Of a stretch of DNA of 64,000 bases, positions 25,248 through 34,132 are shown piece after piece. The notes beneath the pieces were generated by a model, which did no database searches, was not told where the DNA came from, and saw only the letters and a list, made by a program, of their open reading frames with translations. A program made the position numbers and the translations under genes. Source of the DNA: an uncultured Oscillibacter sp. (GTDB lineage Bacteria > Bacillota > Clostridia > Oscillospirales > Oscillospiraceae); assembly GCA_910578935.1 (NCBI GenBank), contig CAJTSM010000004.1, positions 102,737 through 166,736 on the forward strand, in the 5' to 3' direction. How positions within the stretch are numbered: position 1 is the first letter of the stretch; each line of letters begins with the position of its first letter.

Positions 25248-26895
25248 TGCCGTCGCCCCCTTTCAGCCAAACCTTGATCATCTGGGCCGCGATCTCCGGG
25301 TTGTCGCTGGCAAACTGCCGGATATCCTTCCGCAGTTCCATGCTCTTTTCCAGTTCCAGGTCCATCACATCGGCGCCGGTTTCGGGCACGCCTTCCAGAC
25401 CCAGACCTGCCACCCGCATGAGAGCTTCCGCCTCCTCGCGCTGGCGGGCCTCCTCTTCCTCCCGCTTTTTCCGTTTCTTCCTGCGCAGCAGAAGGATGAC
25501 GGTCAGCAGAATGATAAACAGCAGCAGCCCGGCGCCCGCCGCAATCAGCACCCACAGGGGCACCGCCGGCCCAACAGGCTCCACTCCAGGAGCGATGCCC
25601 ACGTTGGGATCAAAGAAGTTCATGGCCAGCACTTTGATCTTGCCGTCCAGAATTTCCTCGCCGGTGACGGGGTCCAGCTCCCCTTGGATGTTGGCCGCCC
25701 GGGCCACCAGCTGCTGGACATCCGTCACATTGAAATCCCCCGCCGTCCGGGCGTTGATGGAAACGGCCACGGAGCAGTCGGTCATCTTCACCGCGCCGTT
25801 GTTGTCGATGTTAATGGTGCTGTGGGTGTTGTCATAATCAACCCGTTTGCTTGAATAAATCGTGTTGTCCCCATCCTGCGGGTTCAAAAGGCCCTCCACC
25901 TGCTCCGTCAGGTCGGCGTTGGATTCGGTTCCCACAAGGCCGCCCGCCGGGTTGTCCCCAGGACGGCCGATCAATCCCTCCTGCTGCTCCGACGCGATGG
26001 GGCCCCGCCCGCCGGTAGTACCGTCCTGGGCGTAGTCGGGGAGGATTGTCTCGTTCCGCACCTCGGTGGTGCGGTCCACCTCTACCTCGCAGGTCACGCC
26101 CACACGGACGTTGTCCTCGCCGAAGAAGGGGGTCAGCACGTTCATGACCTGGGTTCGGACGCGGTTTTCCATGGCCTGCTGGAGCTGCATCTTCAGGGCC
26201 GAAACCTCGCCGTTCAGCGCGTCCTTCGTCAAGTAGATGTTGCCGTTGGTGTCCTGAATGCTGACGGACTCCACCTTGAGCCCCTGGACCGAGTTGGCTA
26301 TGAAGCTCTGAATGGCTTCGGCCTGCCCGTCCTCCAGCATGGTCCCCTGGACCATCGTCAGCATAACGCCGACGCTGGCCTCAACGACATTGTTGCTGTC
26401 CAATATGTAAGCCCGGTTCTCCCCCGGCGCGATGTTCACCGTGGCGTCCACCACATTGGGGATATTCCGGATGACCGCCGCCATACTGTTTTGCAGGTCT
26501 TGGAGCTTGGCGTAGCTCCGCTCCTCGTTGGTGGAGAAACTATTCAGGTTCTCCATGTAGTAGTTGCCGGTCTGGTTCAGGTTCGCCATCAGGATGCGGG
26601 CTTTCAGCGCCGCCTCCTGCCCGGCGGGCACCATGACGGTATTCCCGTCCTCCACCTTATAGTTCGTGACGCCCTGCTCGCTTAGAAAATTCAGAATGTT
26701 GGACGCCTCGCGGTCGCTCACCTGGGTAACCAGCACGGCGTAATCCTGCTTGTTCAGCGTCAAAACGATGGCAATGGCCACAATCAGGACCACCAGAACA
26801 GCGGCAATGGCGATCCAGACCTTTTTGGATATCGTTTTCAGGCGCTCCTTCGCCTTGGCAAGAAACGCCTTGACCTTTTCTTTCACGTCGTTCAA
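25240..26895 (-). CDS. fliF: Flagellar MS-ring protein FliF
   Basis: The 551-residue protein has two membrane helices (about 27-47 and 445-470). Large ring-building domains lie between them, and a cytoplasmic FliG-binding tail lies at the C-terminus (VKVWLKGGDG-like end). Seen motifs include EASNILNFLSEQGVTNYKVE and YAKLQDLQNSMAAVIRNIPNV. It starts with TTG at 26895, preceded by AGGAGGTGACAG. It lies 113 bp after fliE. Confidence 0.95.
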   Translation of the reverse strand: MNDVKEKVKAFLAKAKERLKTISKKVWIAIAAVLVVLIVAIAIVLTLNKQDYAVLVTQVSDREASNILNFLSEQGVTNYKVEDGNTVMVPAGQEAALKARILMANLNQTGNYYMENLNSFSTNEERSYAKLQDLQNSMAAVIRNIPNVVDATVNIAPGENRAYILDSNNVVEASVGVMLTMVQGTMLEDGQAEAIQSFIANSVQGLKVESVSIQDTNGNIYLTKDALNGEVSALKMQLQQAMENRVRTQVMNVLTPFFGEDNVRVGVTCEVEVDRTTEVRNETILPDYAQDGTTGGRGPIASEQQEGLIGRPGDNPAGGLVGTESNADLTEQVEGLLNPQDGDNTIYSSKRVDYDNTHSTINIDNNGAVKMTDCSVAVSINARTAGDFNVTDVQQLVARAANIQGELDPVTGEEILDGKIKVLAMNFFDPNVGIAPGVEPVGPAVPLWVLIAAGAGLLLFIILLTVILLLRRKKRKKREEEEARQREEAEALMRVAGLGLEGVPETGADVMDLELEKSMELRKDIRQFASDNPEIAAQMIKVWLKGGDGNG

Positions 26896-26948
26896 CCGCT
26901 GTCACCTCCTTCTCTCCGCCGCGCTGCGGCGTCCTATAGACATGATGC

Positions 26949-26979
26949 GTGCTGCCCAAAGCCGGGGGCCGGGCAGCAC
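26949..26979 (-). other. Stem-loop between fliE and fliF
   Basis: A perfect 9-bp stem (GTGCTGCCC with GGGCAGCAC) closes a 13-nt loop in the 113-bp gap before fliF. It has no T run. It may stabilise or partly attenuate the message. Confidence 0.5.
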
Positions 26980-27008
26980 AGGAAGGACTTCCCTGCCTGC
27001 CGTCCTGC

Positions 27009-27320
27009 TTACAGATTCATCCTGGTCAGCTCGGAGTAGGCGTCTTGGGCCTTATTCCGCAGCTGAATCAGCAGGTTCACCGCCGTCTGGCTTTTGCTGG
27101 CGGCGATCATGGTGGCGGCGGGGTTATCCAGCTGGCCGGTGGCCAGCAGATATTGAGACTCCTTGAATTCCGCGTCCGTCTCCTTTACATTGTCGATGGC
27201 GGAGCGGAAAACGGCGCCAAAGACGCTCTCCCCTTCCGAAGGAGACGCGTCTTGTGCTTTCATCGTCTTATCAGGGCTGAGCGGCGTCAGTGGTGTCAGC
27301 TTTTCCATGGGCGTCAGCAT
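27009..27320 (-). CDS. fliE: Flagellar hook-basal body protein FliE
   Basis: The 103-residue protein has the FliE core FGAVFRSAIDNVKETDAEFK and ends TAVNLLIQLRNKAQDAYSELTRMNL. FliE joins the MS ring to the rod. I start at ATG 27320 because GAGGAGAG lies at good spacing; an in-frame TTG seven codons earlier lies upstream of that site. It lies 24 bp after flgC. Confidence 0.92.
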   Translation of the reverse strand: MLTPMEKLTPLTPLSPDKTMKAQDASPSEGESVFGAVFRSAIDNVKETDAEFKESQYLLATGQLDNPAATMIAASKSQTAVNLLIQLRNKAQDAYSELTRMNL

Positions 27321-27344
27321 GGCGGGATTCTCTCCTCTCAAAAC

Positions 27345-27803
27345 TTACTTGCCGATCTGAAGTCCGTCGCTGACGACGGTCTTGACCGTGTTGAACATTG
27401 TCACATTGGCGGAATACGCCTGGCTGGCGGCCATGGCGTCGGCAATTTCCTTCACCATGTCCACATTGGGCATCTCCACATAACCGTCCTCATTGGCGTC
27501 GGGATGACTGGGATCATACACCAGCTTCATGGGGGACGGGTCCTCCACAATCTGGGTCACCCGCACGCCCCCCGCAGCCTGGCCGCTGGGCACCATGCCG
27601 GTGGAGGCCCGGGCCATGGCCCTGCGGAAGCCGTCCCGTCCGGTCTTGGCCTCAAAGACCACCATTTTCCTTCGGTAGGCCCCCTCGCCGTTTTCCACCC
27701 GGGTGGTGGTGGAGTTGGTTACGTTCTCTCCCACAACGTCCAGCCGCAGCTGCTGGGCCGTCAGGCCGGAGGCCACGATATTCATAGAGCTCAAAAATGC
27801 CAT
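27345..27803 (-). CDS. flgC: Flagellar rod protein FlgC
   Basis: A 152-residue proximal rod protein with the N-terminal signature NIVASGLTAQQLRLDVVGENVTN and the C-terminal VDMVKEIADAMAASQAYSANV. In place of the usual A-NiaN it reads GENVTN. It lies between flgB and fliE, separated from flgB by 165 bp that contain GC-rich hairpins. Confidence 0.94.
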   Translation of the reverse strand: MAFLSSMNIVASGLTAQQLRLDVVGENVTNSTTTRVENGEGAYRRKMVVFEAKTGRDGFRRAMARASTGMVPSGQAAGGVRVTQIVEDPSPMKLVYDPSHPDANEDGYVEMPNVDMVKEIADAMAASQAYSANVTMFNTVKTVVSDGLQIGK

Positions 27804-27968
27804 CGGTAAAACTCTCCCATTCCCCGCCGGATTTTCCCGGCGGCCGCCGGCGGGGCCGGAAGATCCGGTCCCGCAACTGTTTGCCCCGCCTTCCGGCGGC
27901 GCTTATTTATCAATTTTATCAATGTAAAGAAGAAAAGCGTCCATCGCCGCTTTTCAACAGCCGCCGGA

Positions 27969-28355
27969 TTACTGGCCCCGGATCGCGGTGTTCAAAACCG
28001 ACAGCTCCGTACTGATGGAACTCATCACATAGCGCATCTGATAAGCGTTGCGGATTGCCTCCGCCGCCTGGGCGGTGACATTGACGCCGTTGTCGTCCAT
28101 CCGGGTCTGCACCGTCTGCTCCGTCACGCTGAAGGGAGTCCCCTCCAGCACCTGGCGCATGGACTTCACCGGCGCGGCCTTCCGGGACGCCAGCAGCAGC
28201 TTGCCTTTCAGTCCTTCTTCAAAGGTAACAACCTTTTCCTTATAGCCGGGCGTCTCGGCATTGGTGATATTGTCCGCAATGGCCGCCTGTTTCGTCCACA
28301 GATAGCCCAGGGACTTTTCCAGCATTAAAAACGAGTTGCTCGACAAAAGTTCCAT
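27969..28355 (-). CDS. flgB: Flagellar rod protein FlgB
   Basis: The 128-residue protein starts MELLSSNSFLMLEKSLGYLW and has the rod signature AIADNITNAETPGYKEK. It is the first gene of the operon. The ATG at 28355 is supported by AGGAGGGTGG; the frame is open for 95 further codons upstream, but this reaches across the leader and has no family similarity. A gap of about 165 bp separates it from flgC. Confidence 0.93.
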   Translation of the reverse strand: MELLSSNSFLMLEKSLGYLWTKQAAIADNITNAETPGYKEKVVTFEEGLKGKLLLASRKAAPVKSMRQVLEGTPFSVTEQTVQTRMDDNGVNVTAQAAEAIRNAYQMRYVMSSISTELSVLNTAIRGQ

Positions 28356-28640
28356 ATGCTCCACCCTCCTAATCGGGATTCTGTCCCGTGCAAAAGCGGA
28401 CGGGCCGGGTCCTTTTAATACACCGGGGTGAACCGGCTTTGTCCGGGCAGCACAAATACACGGGGCCGTGCGCTTTTGCCCGCCCGGGGCGCGCGGCCCT
28501 CCAGCATATTCAGCCGCGGTCCGTTTCATTCCGCAGGGACGGGCGGCGGTCAAACGGAACCTGCCGCAGCCGTTTCCCCTGTTTTTCGGTTTGTCATGTG
28601 CGTTTTGCAACACATTTGTTTGTTTTGCCCAATCGAGCAT
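28356..28640 (-). other. Long flgB leader region without a gene
   Basis: About 285 bp of GC-rich sequence with several short inverted repeats lies between the putative promoter and flgB. I see no coding sequence or match to a riboswitch I can name. A post-transcriptional control element is possible but not shown. Confidence 0.4.
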
Positions 28641-28645
28641 CTCTC

Positions 28646-28674
28646 ATTATGAACCATTCTCCCAGAAAAATCAA
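28646..28674 (-). promoter_or_regulatory. Putative sigma-A promoter of the flagellar operon
   Basis: On the minus strand TTGATT (28669-28674) and CATAAT (28646-28651) are 17 bp apart. A start near 28639 would leave a leader of about 285 nt before flgB. The upstream DNA is AT-rich, with A/T tracts. No sigma-28 type element was seen. Confidence 0.5.
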
Positions 28675-28911
28675 GTATTTTTTTGCCGGACACATCTTCC
28701 ATTTCTGAGAAATAACCCACTTTTTTTGCTGATTTTGCCGTATTATCCAAAAAATCACTGCCCCACTCCGTCCTCCCTTTACCCGCCTTGACGCCCGTGA
28801 CAATTTTTTTGTCAAAAATTTATTCATTTTTGTCTAAACAGGCGAATCGGCGTCTTTCCATGCGCCGGAAAAAAACTACAAACCTTTCCTTTTCTTCTCT
28901 TCGGTTCGTTC

Positions 28912-28940
28912 TTGCTATTTCCGTTCTCCTGTGGTAAAAT
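28912..28940 (+). promoter_or_regulatory. Promoter of the response regulator-Hpt-kinase operon
   Basis: TTGCTA (28912-28917) and TAAAAT (28935-28940) are 17 bp apart, with TG just upstream of the -10. Transcription would start near 28947 and leave a leader of about 115 nt. Confidence 0.65.
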
Positions 28941-29062
28941 CAACATGTTATAAATTGGTGTTTGTCGTCCTCTCCGTTCTTTTTTGGGGGGAGGAACATC
29001 CCCGGCGGGCCGGCCGCCTGTCCGCGCGCCGGCGAAGAACCCATGACAAGGAAGTGATCCCT

Positions 29063-31165
29063 TTGAGCATCGAGCCAAAACAGAAAATTCTAATTGTAGA
29101 CGACTCGGAGCTGAACCGCGCCATTCTGGCGGATATGCTGGACGATGAGTATGAGATTGTGGAGGCTGAAGACGGCCTCCAGGGGGTGGGCCTCCTACAG
29201 CAGCGGAGTGCCGAAATCTCCCTGGTCCTGCTGGATATCGTCATGCCCCGGATGGACGGCTTCGGCGTTTTGGAAGTCATGGCCCAGAACCACTGGATTG
29301 AAGACATCCCCGTCATCATGATTTCCGCCGAAACCGGCTCCAGCCACATTGAACGGGCGTATGAGCTGGGCGTCACCGACTTCATCTCCCGGCCCTTTGA
29401 CGCCCTGATCGTCCACCGCCGGGTGGTCAACACCATCATGCTTTACGCCAAGCAAAAGCGCCTGGCCAACATGGTGGCGGATCAGATTTACGAGAACGAG
29501 CAGCGCAGCAGCCTGCTGATCGATATTCTCAGCCACATCGTGGAGTTCCGAAACGGCGAAAGCGGCCTCCACGTCCTCAACGTCCGCACTTTGACGGAGC
29601 TGATGCTGAACCATCTGGTCCAGAAGACGGACCGCTATCATCTCTCCGCTTCGGATATCTCCATGATCTGCACGGCTTCGGCCCTGCACGACATCGGCAA
29701 AATCTCCATTGACGAGAAAATTCTCAATAAGCCCGGCCGTTTCACCGACGAGGAATTCGCCATTATGAAGACCCACTCCCTTGCAGGCGCGGAAATGTTG
29801 GAAAATCTCCCCATTCATCAGGACGACCCGCTGGTGAAGGTGGCCTATGACATCTGCCGCTGGCACCACGAACGCTGGGACGGCCGGGGTTATCCCGACG
29901 GGCTCTGCGGGGATGAGATTCCCATCGCCGCCCAGATTGTGGCTCTGGCGGACGTGTACGACGCCCTGACTTCCAAACGCTGCTACAAGGATTCCTTCTC
30001 CCACGATAAGGCGGTGGAAATGATCCTGGCAGGCCAATGCGGCACCTTCAATCCCTTGCTGATGGAGTGCCTTCAGGAGCTGGCCCCGGACCTGCCCGCG
30101 CTGATGAACGACAGCAACTCCGTGACCCAGCGGGACCGCCGGGAGATGCGGAACGTGGCCCAGGAAATGCGCCGCCACGAGGAACTCACCGCTTCCGAGC
30201 GGACCCTCCAGCTGTTGGAGCACGAGCGGATGAAGTACAGTTTCTTCGCCGACATGAGTAAGGAGATTCAGTTCGAGTACACCGTCTCCCCGCCCATGAT
30301 TACCCTGTCCAACTGGGGCGCGGAACATCTGGGGCTGGACGAGATCATCATGGACCCCATGCATCAGCCGGAGGCCCAGAAGGTCATGGAAGCCGCGGAT
30401 TTCCAAAACCTCACCGACGCCCTGCGCAGCACCAGCCCGGAACTGCCGGTGGTCACCTACGACTGCAAGCTGAATTACAAGGGCGCCTGGCGCTGGACCC
30501 AGATCGTGGCCCGGGCCACCTGGTCCAGCGACGAGCCCCCCCGTTACACCGGCGCCATTGGCAAGGCCATCGACATCCACGACTCCCGCATGAAGCTGAA
30601 CGCCCTGGAGCGTATGGCCTCTCACGACGCCCTTACCGGCCTTTTGAACCATTCCTACGCCAGAAAGCGCATCCTGGAGCGGATCGAGAACCGTCCCGCC
30701 GCCACCTGCGCCCTGGTCATCTTCGATCTGGACCATTTCAAGGCCGCCAACGACACCTACGGCCACTCCTTTGGCGACCAGGTGCTGGTCCATCTGGCGG
30801 AGAAGCTGCGCCAGTGCATCCGGGGCGGAGACATTGCCGCCCGGGCCGGCGGGGACGAGTTCCTCATCTTCCTGGAATACAAGGACGATGTGGAAACCGC
30901 CATCTCCCGCATTTTTCAATCCCTCTGCGGCCGGTTTGAGCAGTTCCCCATCTCCATCAGCATGGGCGTGGCGCTGACGGACACGGTTCCCGGCGGATAC
31001 GACGAGCTGTTCCACGCAGCAGATGCCGCCCTGTACACCGTGAAGCGCGGCGGCCGGGGCCAATACCGTTTCTACGACGATACGATGCGCCACACCCTCT
31101 CCTCCATCTCCCCCATTGATGACGGAGAGGGCCCGCGTCAAGAGGATAAGGAGGAGCATCCATGA
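29063..31165 (+). CDS. Response regulator with Rec, HD-GYP, PAS and GGDEF domains
   Basis: The 700-residue protein has a receiver (about 8-125, phospho-acceptor Asp58), an HD-GYP phosphodiesterase domain (about 150-340), a PAS-like region (about 385-505) and a GGDEF cyclase domain (about 515-670). HD-GYP is intact, with H209-D210 and GYP at 276-278. GGDEF is intact at 596-600 and preceded by an RxxD inhibitory site at 587-590, five residues away as in active cyclases. It should both make and break c-di-GMP under phosphorelay control. I chose TTG 29063 because AAGGAAGTG precedes it and no ATG in the frame opens the receiver. Its last codons overlap the Hpt gene (ATGA). Confidence 0.9.
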   Translation: MSIEPKQKILIVDDSELNRAILADMLDDEYEIVEAEDGLQGVGLLQQRSAEISLVLLDIVMPRMDGFGVLEVMAQNHWIEDIPVIMISAETGSSHIERAYELGVTDFISRPFDALIVHRRVVNTIMLYAKQKRLANMVADQIYENEQRSSLLIDILSHIVEFRNGESGLHVLNVRTLTELMLNHLVQKTDRYHLSASDISMICTASALHDIGKISIDEKILNKPGRFTDEEFAIMKTHSLAGAEMLENLPIHQDDPLVKVAYDICRWHHERWDGRGYPDGLCGDEIPIAAQIVALADVYDALTSKRCYKDSFSHDKAVEMILAGQCGTFNPLLMECLQELAPDLPALMNDSNSVTQRDRREMRNVAQEMRRHEELTASERTLQLLEHERMKYSFFADMSKEIQFEYTVSPPMITLSNWGAEHLGLDEIIMDPMHQPEAQKVMEAADFQNLTDALRSTSPELPVVTYDCKLNYKGAWRWTQIVARATWSSDEPPRYTGAIGKAIDIHDSRMKLNALERMASHDALTGLLNHSYARKRILERIENRPAATCALVIFDLDHFKAANDTYGHSFGDQVLVHLAEKLRQCIRGGDIAARAGGDEFLIFLEYKDDVETAISRIFQSLCGRFEQFPISISMGVALTDTVPGGYDELFHAADAALYTVKRGGRGQYRFYDDTMRHTLSSISPIDDGEGPRQEDKEEHP

Positions 31166-31524
31166 CTTTGCAGGAATGTTATGCCGCCATGGGCGGCGAT
31201 TACGCAAACGCGATCGGCCGTCTGCGCAGTGAGCGCCTGGTGCAGAAATTTGTGCTGAAATTTTTGAACGACGGCAGTTATGACCTCCTCTGCCGGTCCC
31301 TGGAGGAGAAGAATTATGAAGAGGCCTTCCGGGCCGCCCACACCATTAAAGGCGTATGCCAAAATCTGAGCATCGACAAGCTCCAGGGCTCCAGCAGCCG
31401 GCTTTGTGAATCTCTGCGAAACGGCTATACTCCGGAGGCCGACTTCTTGGCGGAGGAGGTGGCGGCGGACTACCGCCAGACCGTAGCCGCCATTCAAACT
31501 TTCCAGAAAGAGAGCGCGGAATGA
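31162..31524 (+). CDS. Hpt-domain phosphotransfer protein
   Basis: The 120-residue protein is a single histidine phosphotransfer domain with the active His60 in AAHTIKGVCQNLSI. It overlaps the response regulator gene by four bases upstream and the hybrid kinase by four bases downstream. It is therefore very likely the carrier between the kinase's receivers and the c-di-GMP regulator. The C-terminal helix is short and complete. Confidence 0.9.
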   Translation: MTLQECYAAMGGDYANAIGRLRSERLVQKFVLKFLNDGSYDLLCRSLEEKNYEEAFRAAHTIKGVCQNLSIDKLQGSSSRLCESLRNGYTPEADFLAEEVAADYRQTVAAIQTFQKESAE

Positions 31525-34076
31525 AAAAACTGCTGAACAGCGCCACCCGCTTCCTGACCGTCAGCCTGGCGCTGGTTCTCCTGCTGACGGTGTGCATTTT
31601 CTCTTTCCTGGCTTTTTTCATGTCCCGGAAGAGCGCGGAAACCATCAGCGACGTCGGCAGCGTTTATATGTCGGGCATGGGCGAAAAAGTCACCCAGCAT
31701 TTTGAAACCACCATCCAGCTCCGCCTCTCCCAGCTGGAGGCCCTGGTGGAGGGCTTTGACCCGGAGGACCATCCCGCGGACGAGCTGCGGGACGCCCTGG
31801 CCGTCAATGCTACGACGAGAGGATTCGAGGCCTTGGCCTACTATTCTCCCACCGGCGAGTTTGATATGATTTACGGTGACGAACCCCTCCTGGCCGATCC
31901 GGAGCCTTTCCTGGCCTCCATGAACAGCGGGGACAAGAAGGTGGCTGTGGCCAGCACCGATCACGGAGAGAAGGACATCGTCCTGGGCGTCTCCGCTGAA
32001 TACGTCATGTCCGACGGGACCACCGCCACTGCTTTGGTGGCCAGTCTTCCCGCCGATTATATCGCCGAAACGCTCTCTCTCTACAGCGAAAACACCTTGG
32101 TCTACTCCCACATCATCCGTCGGGACGGCTCTTTCGTGATCCGCAGCGGCGAGGCTTTCCGGGACAATTATTTCGACCGCATCCAGGCCCTTTTTGAGGA
32201 GCAGGGGGAGAGCGGGGACTCATACGTCCAGGAGCTGAAGGCCGCCATGGACGCCGGGGAGGAGTATACGACGCTCCTTGACTTCGGCCACGAGCGGCGG
32301 CACCTTCAGTGCAATAAGCTTCCTTATTCCGAGTGGTTCCTGGTGACGGTGATGCCCTACGGGCAGCTGGATGAATCCGTCAACCGGCTCAGTCACACCT
32401 GGCTTTACCTGGTCTTCCTGGGCTGCGCCGTGGTTTTGGCGGCCCTGTTGCTGGTGTTCTGGCAATACTCTAAAATCCTCCGGAGCCAGATGGTAGAGCT
32501 GGAGAAGGCCCGGAAGGAGGCCGTCCACGCCAACAAGGCCAAAAGCGAATTTCTCTCCAACATGAGTCACGATATCCGCACCCCCATGAATGCCATCGTG
32601 GGCATGACGGCCATCGCCACCGCCAACATCGATGACCGCCAGCAGGTCCAGAACTGCCTGCGGAAAATCACTCTCTCCAGCCGCCACCTCCTGGGACTTA
32701 TCAACGATGTGCTGGACATGAGCAAGATTGAAAGCGGCAAGCTGACGCTGAACATGGACCAGGTTTCCCTTCGGGAGGTGATGGACAGCATCGTCAGCAT
32801 CGCCCAGCCCCAGGTCCGGTCCAAACACCAGCAGTTCGACGTCTTTATCCACGACATCTCCACGGAGAATGTCTGCTGCGACAGCGTGCGGCTGAACCAG
32901 GTCCTTCTGAACATCTTGGGCAACGCCCTGAAATTTACCCCGGACGGCGGGTTGATTCAAGTTTCCCTCTATGAGGAGAACTCCCCCAAGGGGGAGGACT
33001 ATGTCCGCACCCACATTCTTGTCAAAGATAACGGCATCGGCATGACTCCGGAGTTTAAGGCAAAGATTTTCGAGTCCTTTGTCCGGGAGGACAGCGCCCG
33101 GGTCCGCCGGACCGAGGGCTCCGGCCTGGGCATGGCCATCACCAAGTACATTGTGGACACCATGGGCGGCTCCATCGAAGTGGAGAGCGAGCTGGGCAAG
33201 GGCAGCGAATTCCACGTCACCTTGGATCTCCAGCGGGCCGAAACCCCGGAGGAGGAAATGATCCTCCCCGAATGGAACATCCTGGTGGTGGACGACGACC
33301 AGCAGCTCTGCGAGAGCACCACGGCCTCCCTGAAATCCATCGGCGTCAAAGCCGACTGGGCCCTAAACGCGGAAAAGGCCCTGGAAATGCTGGAGCAGCG
33401 GGCCCAGATCCGGGACCATTACCACATCATCCTTCTGGACTGGAAGCTGCCGGATATGGATGGCATCACCGCCGCCAGGGAGATCCGCCGGCGCTTCGGA
33501 AGCGAAACTCCCATCATGCTGATCTCCGCCTACGACTGGAGTGAAATTGAGTCCGAGGCCAAGGACGCGGGCATCACCGGCTTCATCTCCAAGCCCTTGT
33601 TCCGCTCCACTCTCTTTTATGGGCTGAAGCCCTTCATCAACGACGCCGTTTCCCCGGAGGAGCATCAAGAGGACAAATATGCCGACTTCACCGGCCGCCA
33701 CATTCTTCTGGCCGAGGACAACGACCTAAACTGGGAGATTGCCAACGAGCTCCTCTCCGATCTGGGGATGGAGCTGGACTGGGCGGAGAACGGCCGCATC
33801 TGTGTGGACAAGTTTGAGGCGTCCTCCCCCGGCTTTTATGACGCTATACTCATGGATCTGCGCATGCCGGTGATGACGGGCTATGAGGCCACGGAGGCCA
33901 TCCGCAAGCTGGACAGGCCCGACAAGGACATTCCCATCATCGCCATGACCGCCGACGCGTTTTCCGAGGATATTAAGAAGTGCCTGGACGCGGGCATGAA
34001 CGCCCATGTGGCGAAACCCATCGACATCCGGGAGGTTTCCCGGCTGCTGGAAAAATACATCAATGAACACCGTTAA
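31521..34076 (+). CDS. Hybrid sensor histidine kinase with two receivers
   Basis: The 851-residue protein has a membrane helix at about 11-33, an extracellular sensor of about 255 residues, and a second helix at about 293-314. HisKA follows with phospho-His350 (SNMSHDIRTPMN). Next come HATPase (N468; DNGIGM at 503-508; GSGLGM at 533-538) and two receivers (Asp640, Asp779). The sensor looks like a Cache-type ligand domain, but I cannot name the signal. The ATG overlaps the hpt stop. A strong terminator follows 14 bp after the stop. Confidence 0.92.
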   Translation: MKKLLNSATRFLTVSLALVLLLTVCIFSFLAFFMSRKSAETISDVGSVYMSGMGEKVTQHFETTIQLRLSQLEALVEGFDPEDHPADELRDALAVNATTRGFEALAYYSPTGEFDMIYGDEPLLADPEPFLASMNSGDKKVAVASTDHGEKDIVLGVSAEYVMSDGTTATALVASLPADYIAETLSLYSENTLVYSHIIRRDGSFVIRSGEAFRDNYFDRIQALFEEQGESGDSYVQELKAAMDAGEEYTTLLDFGHERRHLQCNKLPYSEWFLVTVMPYGQLDESVNRLSHTWLYLVFLGCAVVLAALLLVFWQYSKILRSQMVELEKARKEAVHANKAKSEFLSNMSHDIRTPMNAIVGMTAIATANIDDRQQVQNCLRKITLSSRHLLGLINDVLDMSKIESGKLTLNMDQVSLREVMDSIVSIAQPQVRSKHQQFDVFIHDISTENVCCDSVRLNQVLLNILGNALKFTPDGGLIQVSLYEENSPKGEDYVRTHILVKDNGIGMTPEFKAKIFESFVREDSARVRRTEGSGLGMAITKYIVDTMGGSIEVESELGKGSEFHVTLDLQRAETPEEEMILPEWNILVVDDDQQLCESTTASLKSIGVKADWALNAEKALEMLEQRAQIRDHYHIILLDWKLPDMDGITAAREIRRRFGSETPIMLISAYDWSEIESEAKDAGITGFISKPLFRSTLFYGLKPFINDAVSPEEHQEDKYADFTGRHILLAEDNDLNWEIANELLSDLGMELDWAENGRICVDKFEASSPGFYDAILMDLRMPVMTGYEATEAIRKLDRPDKDIPIIAMTADAFSEDIKKCLDAGMNAHVAKPIDIREVSRLLEKYINEHR

Positions 34077-34090
34077 TGCGGCGTGCAGAA

Positions 34091-34126
34091 AGGCGGCGGG
34101 GAGATTCCCCGCCGCCTTGATTTTTT
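34091..34126 (+). terminator. Terminator of the phosphorelay operon
   Basis: A perfect 12-bp stem (AGGCGGCGGGGA with its complement), a GAT loop and TTTTTT. It also lies just past the end of the convergent gene on the other strand. Confidence 0.9.
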
Positions 34127-34132
34127 CATCTT

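Noticed and set aside
28356..28640. c-di-GMP riboswitch before flgB
   Set aside because: A few segments (ACAAAGCCGG) recall the GEMM core, but the conserved blocks are not there in the right order.
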